The notes: generated by a model not told the origin, from the letters alone. Numbered from the stretch's first letter, positions 16,944 to 28,100 are shown. The stretch is 64,000 nt of DNA from Tenacibaculum jejuense (GCF_900198195.1 NZ_LT899436.1:4244001-4308000), one strand, 5' to 3'. Made by a program: numbers and translations.

Positions 16944-17336
16944 TTATTTGTAATCTTCGTACGATTTTTCTTCTACTAAATCTGAACCAGTTAACGTATT
17001 AATATCTTTTTTAACTACGGAACGATCATCGTTAGTAAAATATACTGCACGGGCTAGGTTTACAAAAGTTTCTCCAAAATCTTTAGCACGCTCACACTCT
17101 CTAATATCATCTTCAATTTTCCACAATTTTTTATTAATTTCTAATAAATCATTGTGTAGTTTTTTCAATTCATCTTGATTTGAGACTTCTTTATAAATAT
17201 GATTTACAACTGGTGTTAACACGTCATATTCATTTTGAATGTTTTTAAGCTTATTTTGATCTTTTATTTCAGTTAACTTAATTGCTAAAATGGTATACTT
17301 ATCTATTATTTCTCCGTTAGAAACTTCAATCTTCAT
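16944..17336 (-). CDS. DUF6165-like small helical protein
   Basis: 130 residues, strongly helical and charged. It opens with KIEVSNGEIIDKYTILAIKL and later has LWKIEDDIRECE and FVNLARAVYFTND, features I associate with DUF6165. Relatives often occur beside glycan-assembly genes, but no such gene is next to this one. Function is unknown. It is the second gene of the four-gene operon, with gaps of 21 and 13 bases. Confidence 0.65.
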   Translation of the reverse strand: MKIEVSNGEIIDKYTILAIKLTEIKDQNKLKNIQNEYDVLTPVVNHIYKEVSNQDELKKLHNDLLEINKKLWKIEDDIRECERAKDFGETFVNLARAVYFTNDDRSVVKKDINTLTGSDLVEEKSYEDYK

Positions 17337-17357
17337 TATCTTAATTTATCTTTTGTA

Positions 17358-18488
17358 TTAAATGAAACGACGCTCTATTATTTCTAAAAAACGTACTTCA
17401 TATTCTTCTTTTGTACTCCAATCGTAATCTGGTTTTACCATTTTACTGATAAAGTTTTTAGCTTCTCTTTCTGTTTTAAAAGTATTTAATTGCGAAACAA
17501 CTCTATTAAAATCAGTTTGATTTCCATCAAATAAATGTTTTACAAAAGCAATACGATCGTTAAGTCCAATTTGTATTGTAGACTGCAAATGATCATTTAC
17601 AGTTTTTTTAGGTTCTACTTTTTGAAATAAATCTGCCATTACGTCTACAGGCAAAGTATCTTTTAATTCATCTTCTAAAGTAGGTGTTTTTGGTTCGGTA
17701 GGTACTTCTTCTTTTTTCTCTTCTTGAGGTGCTTTTAATTCTTCAATAAATTGGGCTTCGTCAAAAATTGTTGGATCATCATTTCCAAACAATAAATTTT
17801 CAAGCTCGTCAAAAGGTTGCTCTTCTATTTCTTGAACTTTCTCTTCAACTTTTTCTTCTTTTACTTGAATTAAAGTTGGTTCTTCAATAATCTCTTCAAT
17901 AACTTCAGGAAGTTCTTCTTCTTTAGTTTCTTCAGTAATTTGTTCCTCTAAAACTTGAACCTCCTCTTCTATTGATTCTACATGTATTGGAGCCTCTTCA
18001 ATTATTTCTATTTCTTCTTCAACTTCTTGTGTAATAACTTGAATTTCTTCTAGAAGCTCTACTTTTTCATTTGTCGATTCAGTAATAGTATTTTTTTCTA
18101 CTGTATCAACCTCAACCTCATTTGATTCTGCAACATCTAGAACTTCTTCAACAACTTCTAGTTTTTCATCAATTGAATTAACAATTGGTCTTTCTTCTAT
18201 TACCTCAGCTATTTCTTCTTCATGATTTGTATTGGTGACTTCCTCCTCTTGATTTACAACATTAGTATTCCTTGCTGTTTCAATTTGCGTAACTATCTCA
18301 ATCAATTCTTCTTTAGTTTCTTCTGCTTGAGGAGTTGTATTAATATACTCTTCTATATAAGCCAATACGGCTAACTTTTCGTAAACTTCATATGCTTTTT
18401 CTTTTAATGCAAAAACATCTTCTTTGTTTTTCATCTTTAAAATGCTATGCGCTAAACTAGTTAGATCTGAAGCCAATTTTTTGTGCAT
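17358..18488 (-). CDS. Glu-rich low-complexity protein with conserved C-terminal domain
   Basis: 376 residues. Residues 1-65 form a helical head. Residues about 65-270 are an extremely Glu/Val/Ile-rich, imperfectly repeating region (units such as VEEE(V/I)...EE), likely extended or disordered. Residues about 280-376 are a compact domain with LNDRIAFVKHLFDGNQTDFNRVV and the ending IIERRFI. This split head-linker-tail form is common in flavobacteria, but I know no function. It is first in the operon, with a good promoter. The linker length is likely variable between strains. Confidence 0.7.
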   Translation of the reverse strand: MHKKLASDLTSLAHSILKMKNKEDVFALKEKAYEVYEKLAVLAYIEEYINTTPQAEETKEELIEIVTQIETARNTNVVNQEEEVTNTNHEEEIAEVIEERPIVNSIDEKLEVVEEVLDVAESNEVEVDTVEKNTITESTNEKVELLEEIQVITQEVEEEIEIIEEAPIHVESIEEEVQVLEEQITEETKEEELPEVIEEIIEEPTLIQVKEEKVEEKVQEIEEQPFDELENLLFGNDDPTIFDEAQFIEELKAPQEEKKEEVPTEPKTPTLEDELKDTLPVDVMADLFQKVEPKKTVNDHLQSTIQIGLNDRIAFVKHLFDGNQTDFNRVVSQLNTFKTEREAKNFISKMVKPDYDWSTKEEYEVRFLEIIERRFI

Positions 18489-18528
18489 AAGTTATGAGTA
18501 GGTTTTATTTTTTGCTCTTAAATTTTAA

Positions 18529-18536
18529 TAAATTTG
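18529..18536 (+). promoter_or_regulatory. Promoter -7 box of tdk
   Basis: TAAATTTG, an exact match to TAnnTTTG, gives a leader of about 50 bases before the ATG at 18591. The nearest TTG upstream (18512-18514) is only 14 bases away. Confidence 0.5.
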
Positions 18537-18557
18537 TTCCCTTATCGAAATGTAAGA

Positions 18558-18589
18558 CAAAAATAATTATTTGAGCATTAAAATTACAA
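18558..18589 (-). promoter_or_regulatory. Promoter of the Glu-rich/DUF6165/TPR/DUF3089 operon
   Basis: On the minus strand: TTG at 18589-18587, a 21-base spacer, then TATTTTTG at 18565-18558. It interlocks with the divergent tdk promoter region. Confidence 0.6.
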
Positions 18590-18590
18590 A

Positions 18591-19199
18591 ATGTTTCTTG
18601 AAAATACAGTAAATCATACAGAACAGTTTGGGTGGATAGAGGTAATTTGCGGCTCAATGTTTTCGGGGAAAACTGAGGAATTAATTCGTAGATTAAAAAG
18701 AGCAAAATTTGCCAAACAAAGAGTTGAAATTTTTAAACCTGCTATTGATGTAAGATATGATGAAGAGGAAGTAGTTTCTCATAATGACAATAGAATTCGA
18801 TCTACACCAGTACCAGCTTCTGCAAACATTAGATTACTTGCTAATAATGTTGACGTTGTAGGAATTGATGAAGCTCAATTTTTTGACAATGAAATTGTTG
18901 CTGTTTGTAACGATTTAGCAAATAGAGGAATTCGAGTTATTGTAGCAGGATTAGATATGGATTTTAAAGGAAATCCTTTCGGTCCAATGCCTGCTTTAAT
19001 GGCAACAGCAGAATATGTAACTAAAGTTCATGCGGTTTGTACAAGAACCGGTAACTTAGCACATTATAGTTTCAGAAAAGCTGAAAGTGATAATATTGTA
19101 CTTTTAGGCGAAACTCAAGAATACGAACCACTTAGTAGAGCTGCTTACTACAAAGCCATACAAGAGCAAAACGCTCAACTTAAAGAAGAGGAAGAATGA
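18591..19199 (+). CDS. tdk: Thymidine kinase (type II)
   Basis: 202 residues. It phosphorylates thymidine in the salvage pathway. The P-loop GSMFSGKT has Lys27, the Walker B-like segment is [10 protein letters not shown] and the lasso region is near [15 protein letters not shown]. The canonical Cys zinc pairs of some type II enzymes are reduced: only one Cys (in AVCTRTG) is seen where CxxC is usual, which occurs in some Bacteroidota members. Its stop overlaps the alanine racemase start by 4 bases (ATGA). Confidence 0.93.
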   Translation: MFLENTVNHTEQFGWIEVICGSMFSGKTEELIRRLKRAKFAKQRVEIFKPAIDVRYDEEEVVSHNDNRIRSTPVPASANIRLLANNVDVVGIDEAQFFDNEIVAVCNDLANRGIRVIVAGLDMDFKGNPFGPMPALMATAEYVTKVHAVCTRTGNLAHYSFRKAESDNIVLLGETQEYEPLSRAAYYKAIQEQNAQLKEEEE

Positions 19200-20296
19200 A
19201 CAACCATGTTACCGTATTAGAAATTGATGCAAACGCTGTTTTGCATAACCTTAGTTATTTTAAACAAAAACTACAGCCTACTACTAAAATTTTAGCTGTT
19301 GTTAAAGCTTTTGGTTATGGAAGTGAAGCTATAGAAATAGCTAAAATTGTAAAAGATCATGTAGATTATTTTGCAGTTGCCTACAGCCAAGAAGGTATCG
19401 CTTTAAGAGAAGCAGGAATTGATACTCCAATTCTAGTACTTCATCCGCAAATACCAAATATTGAAGCTATTGTTAAATATCGATTAGAGCCAAATTTATA
19501 TAATTTCAAAATTTTTGAAGCTTTTTTAAATTATGCTAACAATGTTCCTTTAATGAATTATCCAATTCATATCAAATTTAATACGGGTTTAAATAGATTA
19601 GGTTTTTGGCATTCTGATGTTCCTAACATTATTTCTACACTAAAGAAATCTAACAATGTTATTGTACAATCTATTTTCTCTCATTTAGCAGCTAGTGAAG
19701 ATCCTAATGAGCAAGAATTCACAATTAATCAGATTAATAACTTCGCCTATATTGTAAAACAAATTTATCAACATTTAGGTTACGAACCTATGTTGCATAT
19801 TTTGAACACATCAGGAGTTATTAATTATCCGAAAGCTCAATTCGATATGGTACGTATTGGAATTGGATTATACGGTTTTGGAAATGATCCTAAAGAAACA
19901 GCAAACCTAAAAAATACACATAGTTTAAAAACTATTATCTCTCAAATCCATATAGTTCAGCCAGGAGAAACAGTTGGATACAACAGAGCTTTTGTTGCTA
20001 GCAGACCAACTCGAAGTGCAACTATTCCTGTAGGACATGCTGACGGTATTTCTAGAAAACTAGGAAATAAAGATGGATTCGTAATTATTAATAATCAACC
20101 TGCTCCAATCATTGGAAATGTATGTATGGATATGCTTATGGTTGATGTTACAACCATAGACTGTAAAGAAGGTGATGAAGTAATTGTTTTTAATCATCAG
20201 CAACACATTGAATATATGGCTCATAAGTGTGAAACTATTCCTTATGAAATCTTAACAGCTCTTTCTCAGCGTATAAAAAGATTTGTAAAACGTTAA
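19196..20296 (+). CDS. alr: Alanine racemase
   Basis: 366 residues. It makes D-alanine for peptidoglycan. PLP-binding Lys37 and Tyr41 lie in VVKAFGYGS, where many other bacteria have VKANAYGHG; Bacteroidota often show this form. The second catalytic Tyr is in the GYNRAF segment and VGHADGISR follows. The start codon overlaps the tdk stop (ATGA), a sign of translational coupling. The pairing of a nucleotide-salvage gene with a cell-wall gene may reflect growth-linked co-expression. Confidence 0.93.
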   Translation: MNNHVTVLEIDANAVLHNLSYFKQKLQPTTKILAVVKAFGYGSEAIEIAKIVKDHVDYFAVAYSQEGIALREAGIDTPILVLHPQIPNIEAIVKYRLEPNLYNFKIFEAFLNYANNVPLMNYPIHIKFNTGLNRLGFWHSDVPNIISTLKKSNNVIVQSIFSHLAASEDPNEQEFTINQINNFAYIVKQIYQHLGYEPMLHILNTSGVINYPKAQFDMVRIGIGLYGFGNDPKETANLKNTHSLKTIISQIHIVQPGETVGYNRAFVASRPTRSATIPVGHADGISRKLGNKDGFVIINNQPAPIIGNVCMDMLMVDVTTIDCKEGDEVIVFNHQQHIEYMAHKCETIPYEILTALSQRIKRFVKR

Positions 20297-20351
20297 AATT
20301 TTATTAAATTACAACCAGTAATTAATTAATAATCATAAAAAATCTATTCAA

Positions 20352-20762
20352 ATGGGAATGTTAAAAGAGTTTAAAGACTTTGCCATGAAAGGTAATTTAG
20401 TAGACATTGCAGTTGGTTTTGTAATGGGTGCTGCTTTCAACAAAGTTGTTTCTTCATTCACTGGAGGTATCGTATCTCCATTAATTGGTCTAATCTTTAA
20501 TGCCGACTTTAAAGACTTAAAGTATATAGTTAAAGAAGGCGTAGCTGATGCTTCTGGAAAAGTATCTGGTGAAGTCGCCATACTATATGGTGAATTTATT
20601 ACTAATGTTATCGATTTTATTATCGTTGCATTTGTAATGTTTATGATTGTAAAAGGTGTTAATGCTATGAAGAAAAAAGAAGAGGAAGCTCCTGCTGCTC
20701 CAGCTGGACCAACTCAAGAAGACTTATTAGCTGAAATTAGAGATTTATTAAAGAAGAACTAA
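20352..20762 (+). CDS. mscL: Large-conductance mechanosensitive channel
   Basis: 136 residues. It opens under membrane tension to release solutes on osmotic downshock. TM1 (about 17-45, NLVDIAVGFVMGAAF) and TM2 (about 75-97) are clear, and the C-terminal helix ends in LLAEIRDLLKKN. The cytoplasmic linker is Lys/Glu-rich with an Ala/Pro stretch. A bidirectional terminator follows. Confidence 0.96.
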   Translation: MGMLKEFKDFAMKGNLVDIAVGFVMGAAFNKVVSSFTGGIVSPLIGLIFNADFKDLKYIVKEGVADASGKVSGEVAILYGEFITNVIDFIIVAFVMFMIVKGVNAMKKKEEEAPAAPAGPTQEDLLAEIRDLLKKN

Positions 20763-20783
20763 TCTTCAAATCACTATAAAGTT

Positions 20784-20816
20784 AAAGAGGCTATTGAATT
20801 ATCAATAGCCTCTTTT
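20784..20816. terminator. Bidirectional terminator between mscL and the DUF5060 glycosidase
   Basis: A perfect 14-bp stem (20784-20797 with 20802-20815) with a 4-base loop, followed by six T on the plus strand. The two genes are convergent. Confidence 0.9.
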
Positions 20817-20819
20817 TTA

Positions 20820-23800
20820 TTAGTTTTTAATCAACTTCTTTTTAGAAATCACTCTTCCAGTTTTATCATATATTTTTATAATATAATATCCTCGAGGCAT
20901 TTCTGACACATCTACAGGTTGATTTACATTCTCTACTTGCTTTATTAAAGCTCCAGATTGATTAAACAATTTCACCTTTGAAACTTGCTCAACATTTGAA
21001 ACTCGTAAAACATCTGTCATCGGATTTGGGAACAAAGTAATTTGCACATCATTATTAGATACAGCATTTGTTGCGCTTCCGTAAGTTATGTTCAATTTAG
21101 CTGAAGCTACAGTAGCATTTTCTTTTGAAGCAAAAGCAAAATCATTACCTCCACTTAAGCTTAAAATTAAACTTAATTGATCTGCTGTAATTTTAGAAGC
21201 ATCTAAAGGAATTGTTACTACTTTAGAAACTCCAAACGTCGTATTAACTTGACCTAAAACACCATCATTATTTGGTTTATTAGTATTTGAAAGTGATGTT
21301 TCAGTCCAGTTTGAATTCGACCCTTTATAAACGGTTAATGCACCACTACCAGCATCTGAATATACGGTAAAAGTTAATGAAGCTTTTTTCACTACACCAG
21401 AAATAGCAGAAAGATCATATAATAAATATCCTAATCTCATTCCGCTCTCAATACGAATCATATCAGAATTAAAGTTCTTTCCATTTTGTAAATATGTATC
21501 GTGAATTGGGCTTAACTCTAAGTCTTGATCAACAATTTGCTCTGCTTTTACAATTACCTTATCTAAATTAAATAAGAAACCTGTAGCTCCGTTAAATAAG
21601 AACTTTAGAGTTTTTTCTCCAGAAGTTAATCTTACACTTACACTATACTTCTGGTAATCGTGCCATGTATTATTCACTGGAACGGCAACACTTCCTACTG
21701 AAATACCATCATCTAAAACTTCAATTTCACCTCCTACGCCGTTGCTTGAAGCATAGAATTCAAACAGATAATCTCCTGTACTACCAACATTCACATTGTA
21801 AGAAACAGTATCTCCATTTTTAATAAAACCTAGATTTTTACCCGTTGAATTTGGTGTGTCTTCTATTTTCACACTACCCGATTTACTTGAGTAATTTTCA
21901 GCTTCAAAATTTCCTGGTAATTGAATAGCAGCACTCACTCCTTTCACTTTTATTGAAACAGAGTTTGACGTAGTTGTAGCACCATCATTATCAGTTGCTT
22001 TTGCTGTAATTTCATAATTTCCTGCTTGAGCAATTGTTACTGAAGTATTGTAAGGAGCTGTATTTTCTGTAGCTATTAAATTTCCATTTGAAAAGAATTC
22101 AACTTTAGCAATATTTCCATCTGAATCAGATGCGTTTGCTGTTAATTGTATTGGTTCATTCACAGTAAACTCATTGCCATTAGCTGGAGAAGTAATTGAT
22201 ACTTGTGGTGCTTGATTATTTCCTCCACAATCAACTAATACCTCAGCAGGACCAACACCTGTTGGTTTTGTGTATGTTTTTGATAATACAAATTTATCCA
22301 TTTCGAAACCATCTTCTCTCATTGAAAATGAAATTGTATGTACACCAGCAGAAGGAACATTTACAAAAATCTTTTGTGGTTCACCACAATGGTTTGCACC
22401 AGTTCTCTGTTTGCTTTCCCAAGTCCACGCGTTTTTACCAGTACACCACTGCATTCTTTGTCCTGATGCTGGCCATGTTCCGTTAATACCTACATGAACA
22501 CCATTATCTTCTGACCCTGTCGAATGAGCTCTAACCCAAACAAAATATTTACCTGGAGTCGTAAACTTTACTCTATAATTGATAATTGCAACTTGCCCTG
22601 GTGTATTTGAAAAACTTTCTCCGTTAATCAAAGGATCTCCGTGTGTCACTCTAGTATCAGGTAAAATTTCTAAATATCCACTCTTACTTGCTCCGTTTGT
22701 ATGTAAAGCATCTGGATCTGGTCCTGGTAAATTACTATCTGTATTCTTATACCATTGTCTTTTTCCAGTTTTTGACTGGCTCACAAAATGTTCTGCCTCA
22801 ACAGCTACTATTCCATTTTGCTCTAAAGCGGCGCAATCTCCGTCTCCATCACCACCGCCTGGATTACCTCCACCTGTGCTGTCTTTCTTTGTAATTAATG
22901 CTACCCAATCATTATTATCAGGAGCTACTAAACTTCCACCTAAAGTATTTTTTCCTGACAAGTTTCCTCCAGTCCTAGGATTAAACCATTGCACATTGTA
23001 CTTACCATTACCATTTGGTAAACTTAAACCTGTTGAACCTCCGTTAGGTCTATAAACTGCATAAACTTCACCTGCTTTTGCAAATACAAAATCTCCATTA
23101 TCATTAGTGACACCATCTGCACTAATCATATCAATAAGATGAGGTTGTAAATTCTTATTAAAGAAATCTAGCGCATAACTACCTTCTTTATATTTTTTAC
23201 CTCTTTTTCTATGATCGTTACCATTAATATCTCCATCATCATTTAAATAACCACTGTAGTATTCAACTCCAGCTCCACCAGCTAATAAAGTACCCCAAAG
23301 TACTTTCTTTCTTACATCTTTATCCGATACTCGAATCCCTTGTGAAGCAGAACCTTGTTCATCATTAGCAACTACCCATTTTTTACCTGAGTTTCTAGAC
23401 TTTGTTAACCAATTGATTACATCTTTGTGTATAGAATTTTGGTTTGACTGTAAAGATGCTCCTGTTAAATCTGATGCATTTCCTAAAAGTGGTGTATAAC
23501 GCTGATCTTTTTCACCTGGATACGTATGAATAACAATATTATGATTATATGGATCTAACTGCTTTATATACGTAGATGTAGCTTTTACCACATTATTTGG
23601 TAATGTAGTTTCTTCAGTGATATTCCAGTTTAAAGCTAAGTGATGAGAAAATCTAGCAATTAACTCTCTGTAATACAACTTTCTTTGCTTACCAAAAGTA
23701 TTTCCATCCATTTTATTATCATTCTCAGTTTCCATGGTTTTAAAGTGAAGATAAATTCCTTTCTTATCGGCATATTCCATCACTTTTTCCCATTGTGCCA

Positions 23801-24704
23801 TTTTAGAAACATCAAAACGATCTTTGTGTACTTTATTCCACTGCTGACCTCTAGCTGTATTACCGTACTCTTGTAATGATACTTTTAAAATATGAGGAAA
23901 AACTGCACCACAATCTCCACTAGTATTCCAAGTTAAAAACGACATTACGTTTGCTCCTTGGTTATGCAAATAGTTTACCATTCCTAAAATTTCAGATCCT
24001 TTACCATTAGCCCATGTATAACTACTTGCATCAGTAGCTACATAATCTTGCTGGTGTGGCTGCCAAGTTTTACTTCCGATTTTATTTAAGTTATTTTTAT
24101 AACTAGGTGTAGCATCAAAATCGACATAATTGAAAGCATTTTCTGGTGAATCTGCACCTGCCTTTACAAACCATTTTCCGTTTGGATTTTGAGGATTTGT
24201 TCCTGTATGCTTCAAGTAATGTTCACCAATATATTGTAACCTTCCTAAATTTTTATTTCGAAAATCTCTTCCGCTTTTATTAGATTCAGTAATAGTTAAG
24301 TTTCCTGAAGTTCCATCCATAAACCCTGCACTAGTTCCTCCACCATTAATAGCTACGTCTGCACCTTTTTTAAAGGAAGCTTTCCAACTCCACTGTCCTG
24401 TTTGATCAGGTGCAAAGTGAACTCTCCATTTATTTCCAGAAGCGCAACTGTTATTTTCAGCATTTCCACATGCAGCAAAAAAGCCAGGAATAGTATAAGA
24501 TCTATTACTAGAATTGTGAGTAAAAGTTACTTCTAATCTATAATCTGAAAACGGATTAGGATTTGCGGTTTCAGAAGTATTGGGTCCGTTAAATGTTAGT
24601 GATATTTTATGCCATCTTTTAAGTTCACCAGAAGTGGTTTGACCATAAGTTATGGCATAACAAAACATAAAAAACAATATGTTTTTTAATTGATTTAATT
24701 TCAT
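20820..24704 (-). CDS. Secreted multimodular glycosidase (DUF5060, TIM barrel, CBM6, T9SS)
   Basis: 1294 residues. Order: signal peptide (1-21); DUF5060-type beta domain (about 28-135, RWHKISLTFNGP); a TIM-barrel glycosidase domain (about 155-520), with candidate acid/base Glu364 in NWNITEE and nucleophile Glu449 in VVANDEQG; a Collagen_bind_2-like domain (about 525-605); a Gly linker; a GH115 C-terminal-like sandwich (about 625-800, VAVEAEHFV); an Ig-like domain (about 830-915); a CBM6 (about 925-1055, FEAENYSS); a DNRLRE/CBM96-like domain (about 1065-1200); and a T9SS type A sorting domain (from about 1215, LFPNPMTDVL). It is secreted and attached or released by T9SS. The substrate is unknown; context suggests an algal polysaccharide. 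Confidence 0.85.
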   Translation of the reverse strand: MKLNQLKNILFFMFCYAITYGQTTSGELKRWHKISLTFNGPNTSETANPNPFSDYRLEVTFTHNSSNRSYTIPGFFAACGNAENNSCASGNKWRVHFAPDQTGQWSWKASFKKGADVAINGGGTSAGFMDGTSGNLTITESNKSGRDFRNKNLGRLQYIGEHYLKHTGTNPQNPNGKWFVKAGADSPENAFNYVDFDATPSYKNNLNKIGSKTWQPHQQDYVATDASSYTWANGKGSEILGMVNYLHNQGANVMSFLTWNTSGDCGAVFPHILKVSLQEYGNTARGQQWNKVHKDRFDVSKMAQWEKVMEYADKKGIYLHFKTMETENDNKMDGNTFGKQRKLYYRELIARFSHHLALNWNITEETTLPNNVVKATSTYIKQLDPYNHNIVIHTYPGEKDQRYTPLLGNASDLTGASLQSNQNSIHKDVINWLTKSRNSGKKWVVANDEQGSASQGIRVSDKDVRKKVLWGTLLAGGAGVEYYSGYLNDDGDINGNDHRKRGKKYKEGSYALDFFNKNLQPHLIDMISADGVTNDNGDFVFAKAGEVYAVYRPNGGSTGLSLPNGNGKYNVQWFNPRTGGNLSGKNTLGGSLVAPDNNDWVALITKKDSTGGGNPGGGDGDGDCAALEQNGIVAVEAEHFVSQSKTGKRQWYKNTDSNLPGPDPDALHTNGASKSGYLEILPDTRVTHGDPLINGESFSNTPGQVAIINYRVKFTTPGKYFVWVRAHSTGSEDNGVHVGINGTWPASGQRMQWCTGKNAWTWESKQRTGANHCGEPQKIFVNVPSAGVHTISFSMREDGFEMDKFVLSKTYTKPTGVGPAEVLVDCGGNNQAPQVSITSPANGNEFTVNEPIQLTANASDSDGNIAKVEFFSNGNLIATENTAPYNTSVTIAQAGNYEITAKATDNDGATTTSNSVSIKVKGVSAAIQLPGNFEAENYSSKSGSVKIEDTPNSTGKNLGFIKNGDTVSYNVNVGSTGDYLFEFYASSNGVGGEIEVLDDGISVGSVAVPVNNTWHDYQKYSVSVRLTSGEKTLKFLFNGATGFLFNLDKVIVKAEQIVDQDLELSPIHDTYLQNGKNFNSDMIRIESGMRLGYLLYDLSAISGVVKKASLTFTVYSDAGSGALTVYKGSNSNWTETSLSNTNKPNNDGVLGQVNTTFGVSKVVTIPLDASKITADQLSLILSLSGGNDFAFASKENATVASAKLNITYGSATNAVSNNDVQITLFPNPMTDVLRVSNVEQVSKVKLFNQSGALIKQVENVNQPVDVSEMPRGYYIIKIYDKTGRVISKKKLIKN

Positions 24705-25055
24705 AATATTCTATTTTTTTTTATGAATTCATTTGGTTTTTAGTAACCTACAATAAATAGGGGGTATCAAAAAAATGAAGTGAATACGAATAGCTTTATG
24801 TAGTTATATGTTGAATGTTTAGCGTAACATCAACAGCTAATCGTTTATCATATTTTAGGGGATCTTTTTACAATAAATAATTTGGTTATAGGGGTTATTC
24901 TTTAGTTTTACATAGGCAGAAAGATTAAATTATTACAAAGTTTATTAGACAATCATAAACAACTAACAAACAGTAATTTAACACTATTTATATACTTTAG
25001 ATAAGATGATTTTATCATTTATATATATTAAAAAGTCATTTATGTTTATTTATAT
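24705..25055. other. Long intergenic region upstream of the DUF5060 gene
   Basis: No gene is supported. It holds three minus-strand copies of a C4-C5 run in T/A-rich context (CCCCCTA, CCCCTA and CCCCTA near 24768, 24893 and 24860), two of them near a repeated CAATAAATA on the plus strand. I could not place a convincing TAnnTTTG promoter for the glycosidase. Confidence 0.4.
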
Positions 25056-25087
25056 AAAGGAGTATTGGTATATACCAATACTCCTTT
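25056..25087. terminator. Perfect 32-bp palindrome after the beta-helix gene
   Basis: A 16-bp arm (25056-25071) is followed directly by its exact complement (25072-25087). It lies 14 bases past the stop codon of the beta-helix gene. It most likely forms a long hairpin that ends or stabilises the mRNA; the T run after it is weak. Confidence 0.6.
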
Positions 25088-25100
25088 AGAATTTGACTCG

Positions 25101-28100
25101 TTATTCTTTTACTAACTTGTAAATGAATGTATCATTTATTTTAACTAGATACATTCCTTTAGACAAACTTGATACTGAAATTTTTTGCTGAATATTTTCC
25201 GCTTGAATCTCATTAATTTTTTGACCTTGAAGATTTAATATTGAAATACGATCTCCTATTTTTGTTCCTGAAATAAATAATACGTCTTTCGTTGGGTTTG
25301 GAAAGAACATAAACTTGTTATGTATTTTGTTATTGACTGATCTAGATAAGACAGTTTCCTTCTCTTTTTTAGATTCATGAATAATTTCCCATTTTTGGTT
25401 ATTATTATTTGCATTATAATTCCAAATAATAGCATTTGCATCTACAGCTCCTTGCGCTCTATCTAGTCCTAAATCTTGACAATGCATAGGCTTTAAACCA
25501 TACACTACACTTCCGTTAGCTACTACTTTCCACTTTTGGTGATTCGCAATTGCCTTTGTCCATGTAGCTACATTTACACCGTTACTACAATCTGCATTAG
25601 GTACCTCTAAATATCTTTGAGTTCCTTTGTTTTGAATAGAGTATACATTATCTCCTAAATGTGTGAAAATCCACTTTTGATCATCAAAATTCCCTGCATC
25701 ATGCATTCTTGCACTATGATTTTCTAATCCTCTTGCTAACAATCGCTGAGTACCAAACGGTGACTTGATAAAATAAGTTCCATTAGAAATTAACTGATTA
25801 AATACATTGATGTCTGTTACTTCATCAGTAGCTAATGCAGACTGATGATTTGTTCCAACTGGTCTTATATGAGCTTTTAAACTGTAACCATTTCCTGAAG
25901 TTGTAACCGAAGGAAGTGATATAGTAACACTTTTGCTTTTGTTTTCTCCTGAAGTAACTTCCTCTACTTGTGCTGCTACCCAAGTTCCGTTGTTCCAAAA
26001 ACTAACTACAACTTCTCTATTGGTTGATGCACTATACACAACTTCAAAAGTATAACTATCTGCAGGACTTAATGTAGTAGTAACATTTGCAAGTTTTATT
26101 TCATCTTTAATAGCTACTACTGCAATACCATCAACTTGATCATTAGCTATAGCTGATTGATGATCTGTTCCAATTGGTCTTATATGTGATTTTACCATAT
26201 ATCCATTTCCTGCTGCTGCAATAGAAGGTAATGTTACGGTAACACTTTGCTTTTTAGCTTCACCTGCTCGTACTTGAGCAACTTCTGCTGCAATCCAAGT
26301 TCCGTTATTCCAAAAACTAACTACAACTTCTCTATTAGTTGATGCACTATACACAATTTCAAAAGTATAAGTATCAGAAGGACTTAATACTGTTGGAACA
26401 TTACTCAATTGAATTGTATCTACTGTAGCATCTCCTTCACCTGTATCTTCAACAGCATTTACTCCTGCCGTCCATCTAGTTCCTCCAAGTTCATAAGCTC
26501 CTATATCTGGTTTATTTCCATTAAATTTCTTATCGAATCCAGCTATTACAATACCAGCATCTACAACAGATCCATTTGCTAAAGGCATAAAATTTAACCC
26601 ATTTGCATCTTCAAAAGGAGAAGTACTATTAATGATGTTATTTTTATACTCAAAACCTGGAGCAATATGCCAACCTGGGTTATTTGAATAGTTGTTGTAC
26701 ACTCTGTTATCACTCTGTGGATATCCGTTTACCCAAGAGTCCATAGCTTCACCTGCATTCCAAATTGTATTATGGAAAAAATCTAAATGCTCGTTATTCC
26801 AGTTTACCTGATAACCAGTCCATGACACATTCCATACCACATTATGATGTACTACATAACCTTTACTATTGTTATCTAAATAAATTCCTGCTGCTTTATT
26901 ACCTGCATAAGCTGGTGGTTTAGAATCGTGAAACCAGTTATGGTGAATTTCAGTTCCTTTTCTTCTATCATCACCAACAGTGTAAAACACTCCTGAATCA
27001 GCATTAATTAACTGAGCTCTAGACACGTCGTTATAAGCAACTTCGCAATTATCACCACTTACATACATTCCATCTCTACCAGAGTTTGTAATTTTATTCT
27101 TAAAAACTTTTACATTATTTGCTCTAGTTCTAATAGGCGTTGCATGAATACCTAGGTAATCTATATTTGAAATTGTGTTCTTTTCGATAATGGCATTGTG
27201 AGCTCCAGCCCAGTTTTGCACTGAAATTCCGTTTGCTGAACTGTGATTAATTACACAACCTCTAATTACAACATCTGGCGCAAGTACCTCAATAGATGAT
27301 TCTCCAACACCTGCACTTACACTTCTAATATTATCAAAACCTTCACTACCATGAATTACTTTATTATTTTCAAAAATAGTAGCACGACCGTTAATTTTTA
27401 CACTACCTCCAAAAAACTCAATTCCTTGAACTTTTATAAAATCACCTTTTAATTCTGCAATAAACTTACGAGTTGCATATTCTACAGTATTATTGGCAGG
27501 TTTTTTACCATTCGCAGGCTGAAAATAAAGTGTTTTGCTAGATTTATCATAATACCATTCTCTTGCATAATCTAACGCTTGTAACTTGTTAAATAAATAC
27601 AATTGACCTCTGTGTCCATTTCTTAAAATAGTTGGATTGTGCGGATTAAAAGGCCATTTATTAATGTTTACTCCGGCATGCTCAATTCTATTAGCGGTAC
27701 TTTTAGTAATCCTTCTTGTCCAGCTGGTACCAGAATGACCTCCTATGTAATATACTAATCCACCTTTCCAATCAAAGTTTGGCACACCAGATAGACTGAA
27801 AAAGTTACTACCTCCATTGTCAATAAACTTACAGTCTACTGTAAACCTATTATTGTCGGTATTATTTGGCCACCTTGCCAAGTCCATGTGTTTTTGATTG
27901 TGGTACACATTTCTAAATCTTTCTTCAATAGCCATATCAACAGAAGTTTTGTAGATGTTACCTGAATGTAATTGCCATCCATTGATAAACTTTGTTGCTT
28001 TAATTTTTACATTTTCTCCATCAGCAGCTTTAAAAGTTAAATAATTAGCTTTTGTTCCTTTTTTATTAACAATTAAAGGCTCGGTGTATACTCCGCCTCT

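Noticed and set aside
22579..23055. 158-codon plus-strand open frame inside the DUF5060 gene
   Set aside because: It is antisense to a clearly coding glycosidase gene and shows biased low-complexity sequence, so it is a shadow frame.
25056..25087. Insertion-sequence end or attachment site at the long palindrome
   Set aside because: There is no transposase, no partner repeat and no target duplication nearby; its place next to a stop codon fits a mRNA 3' end.
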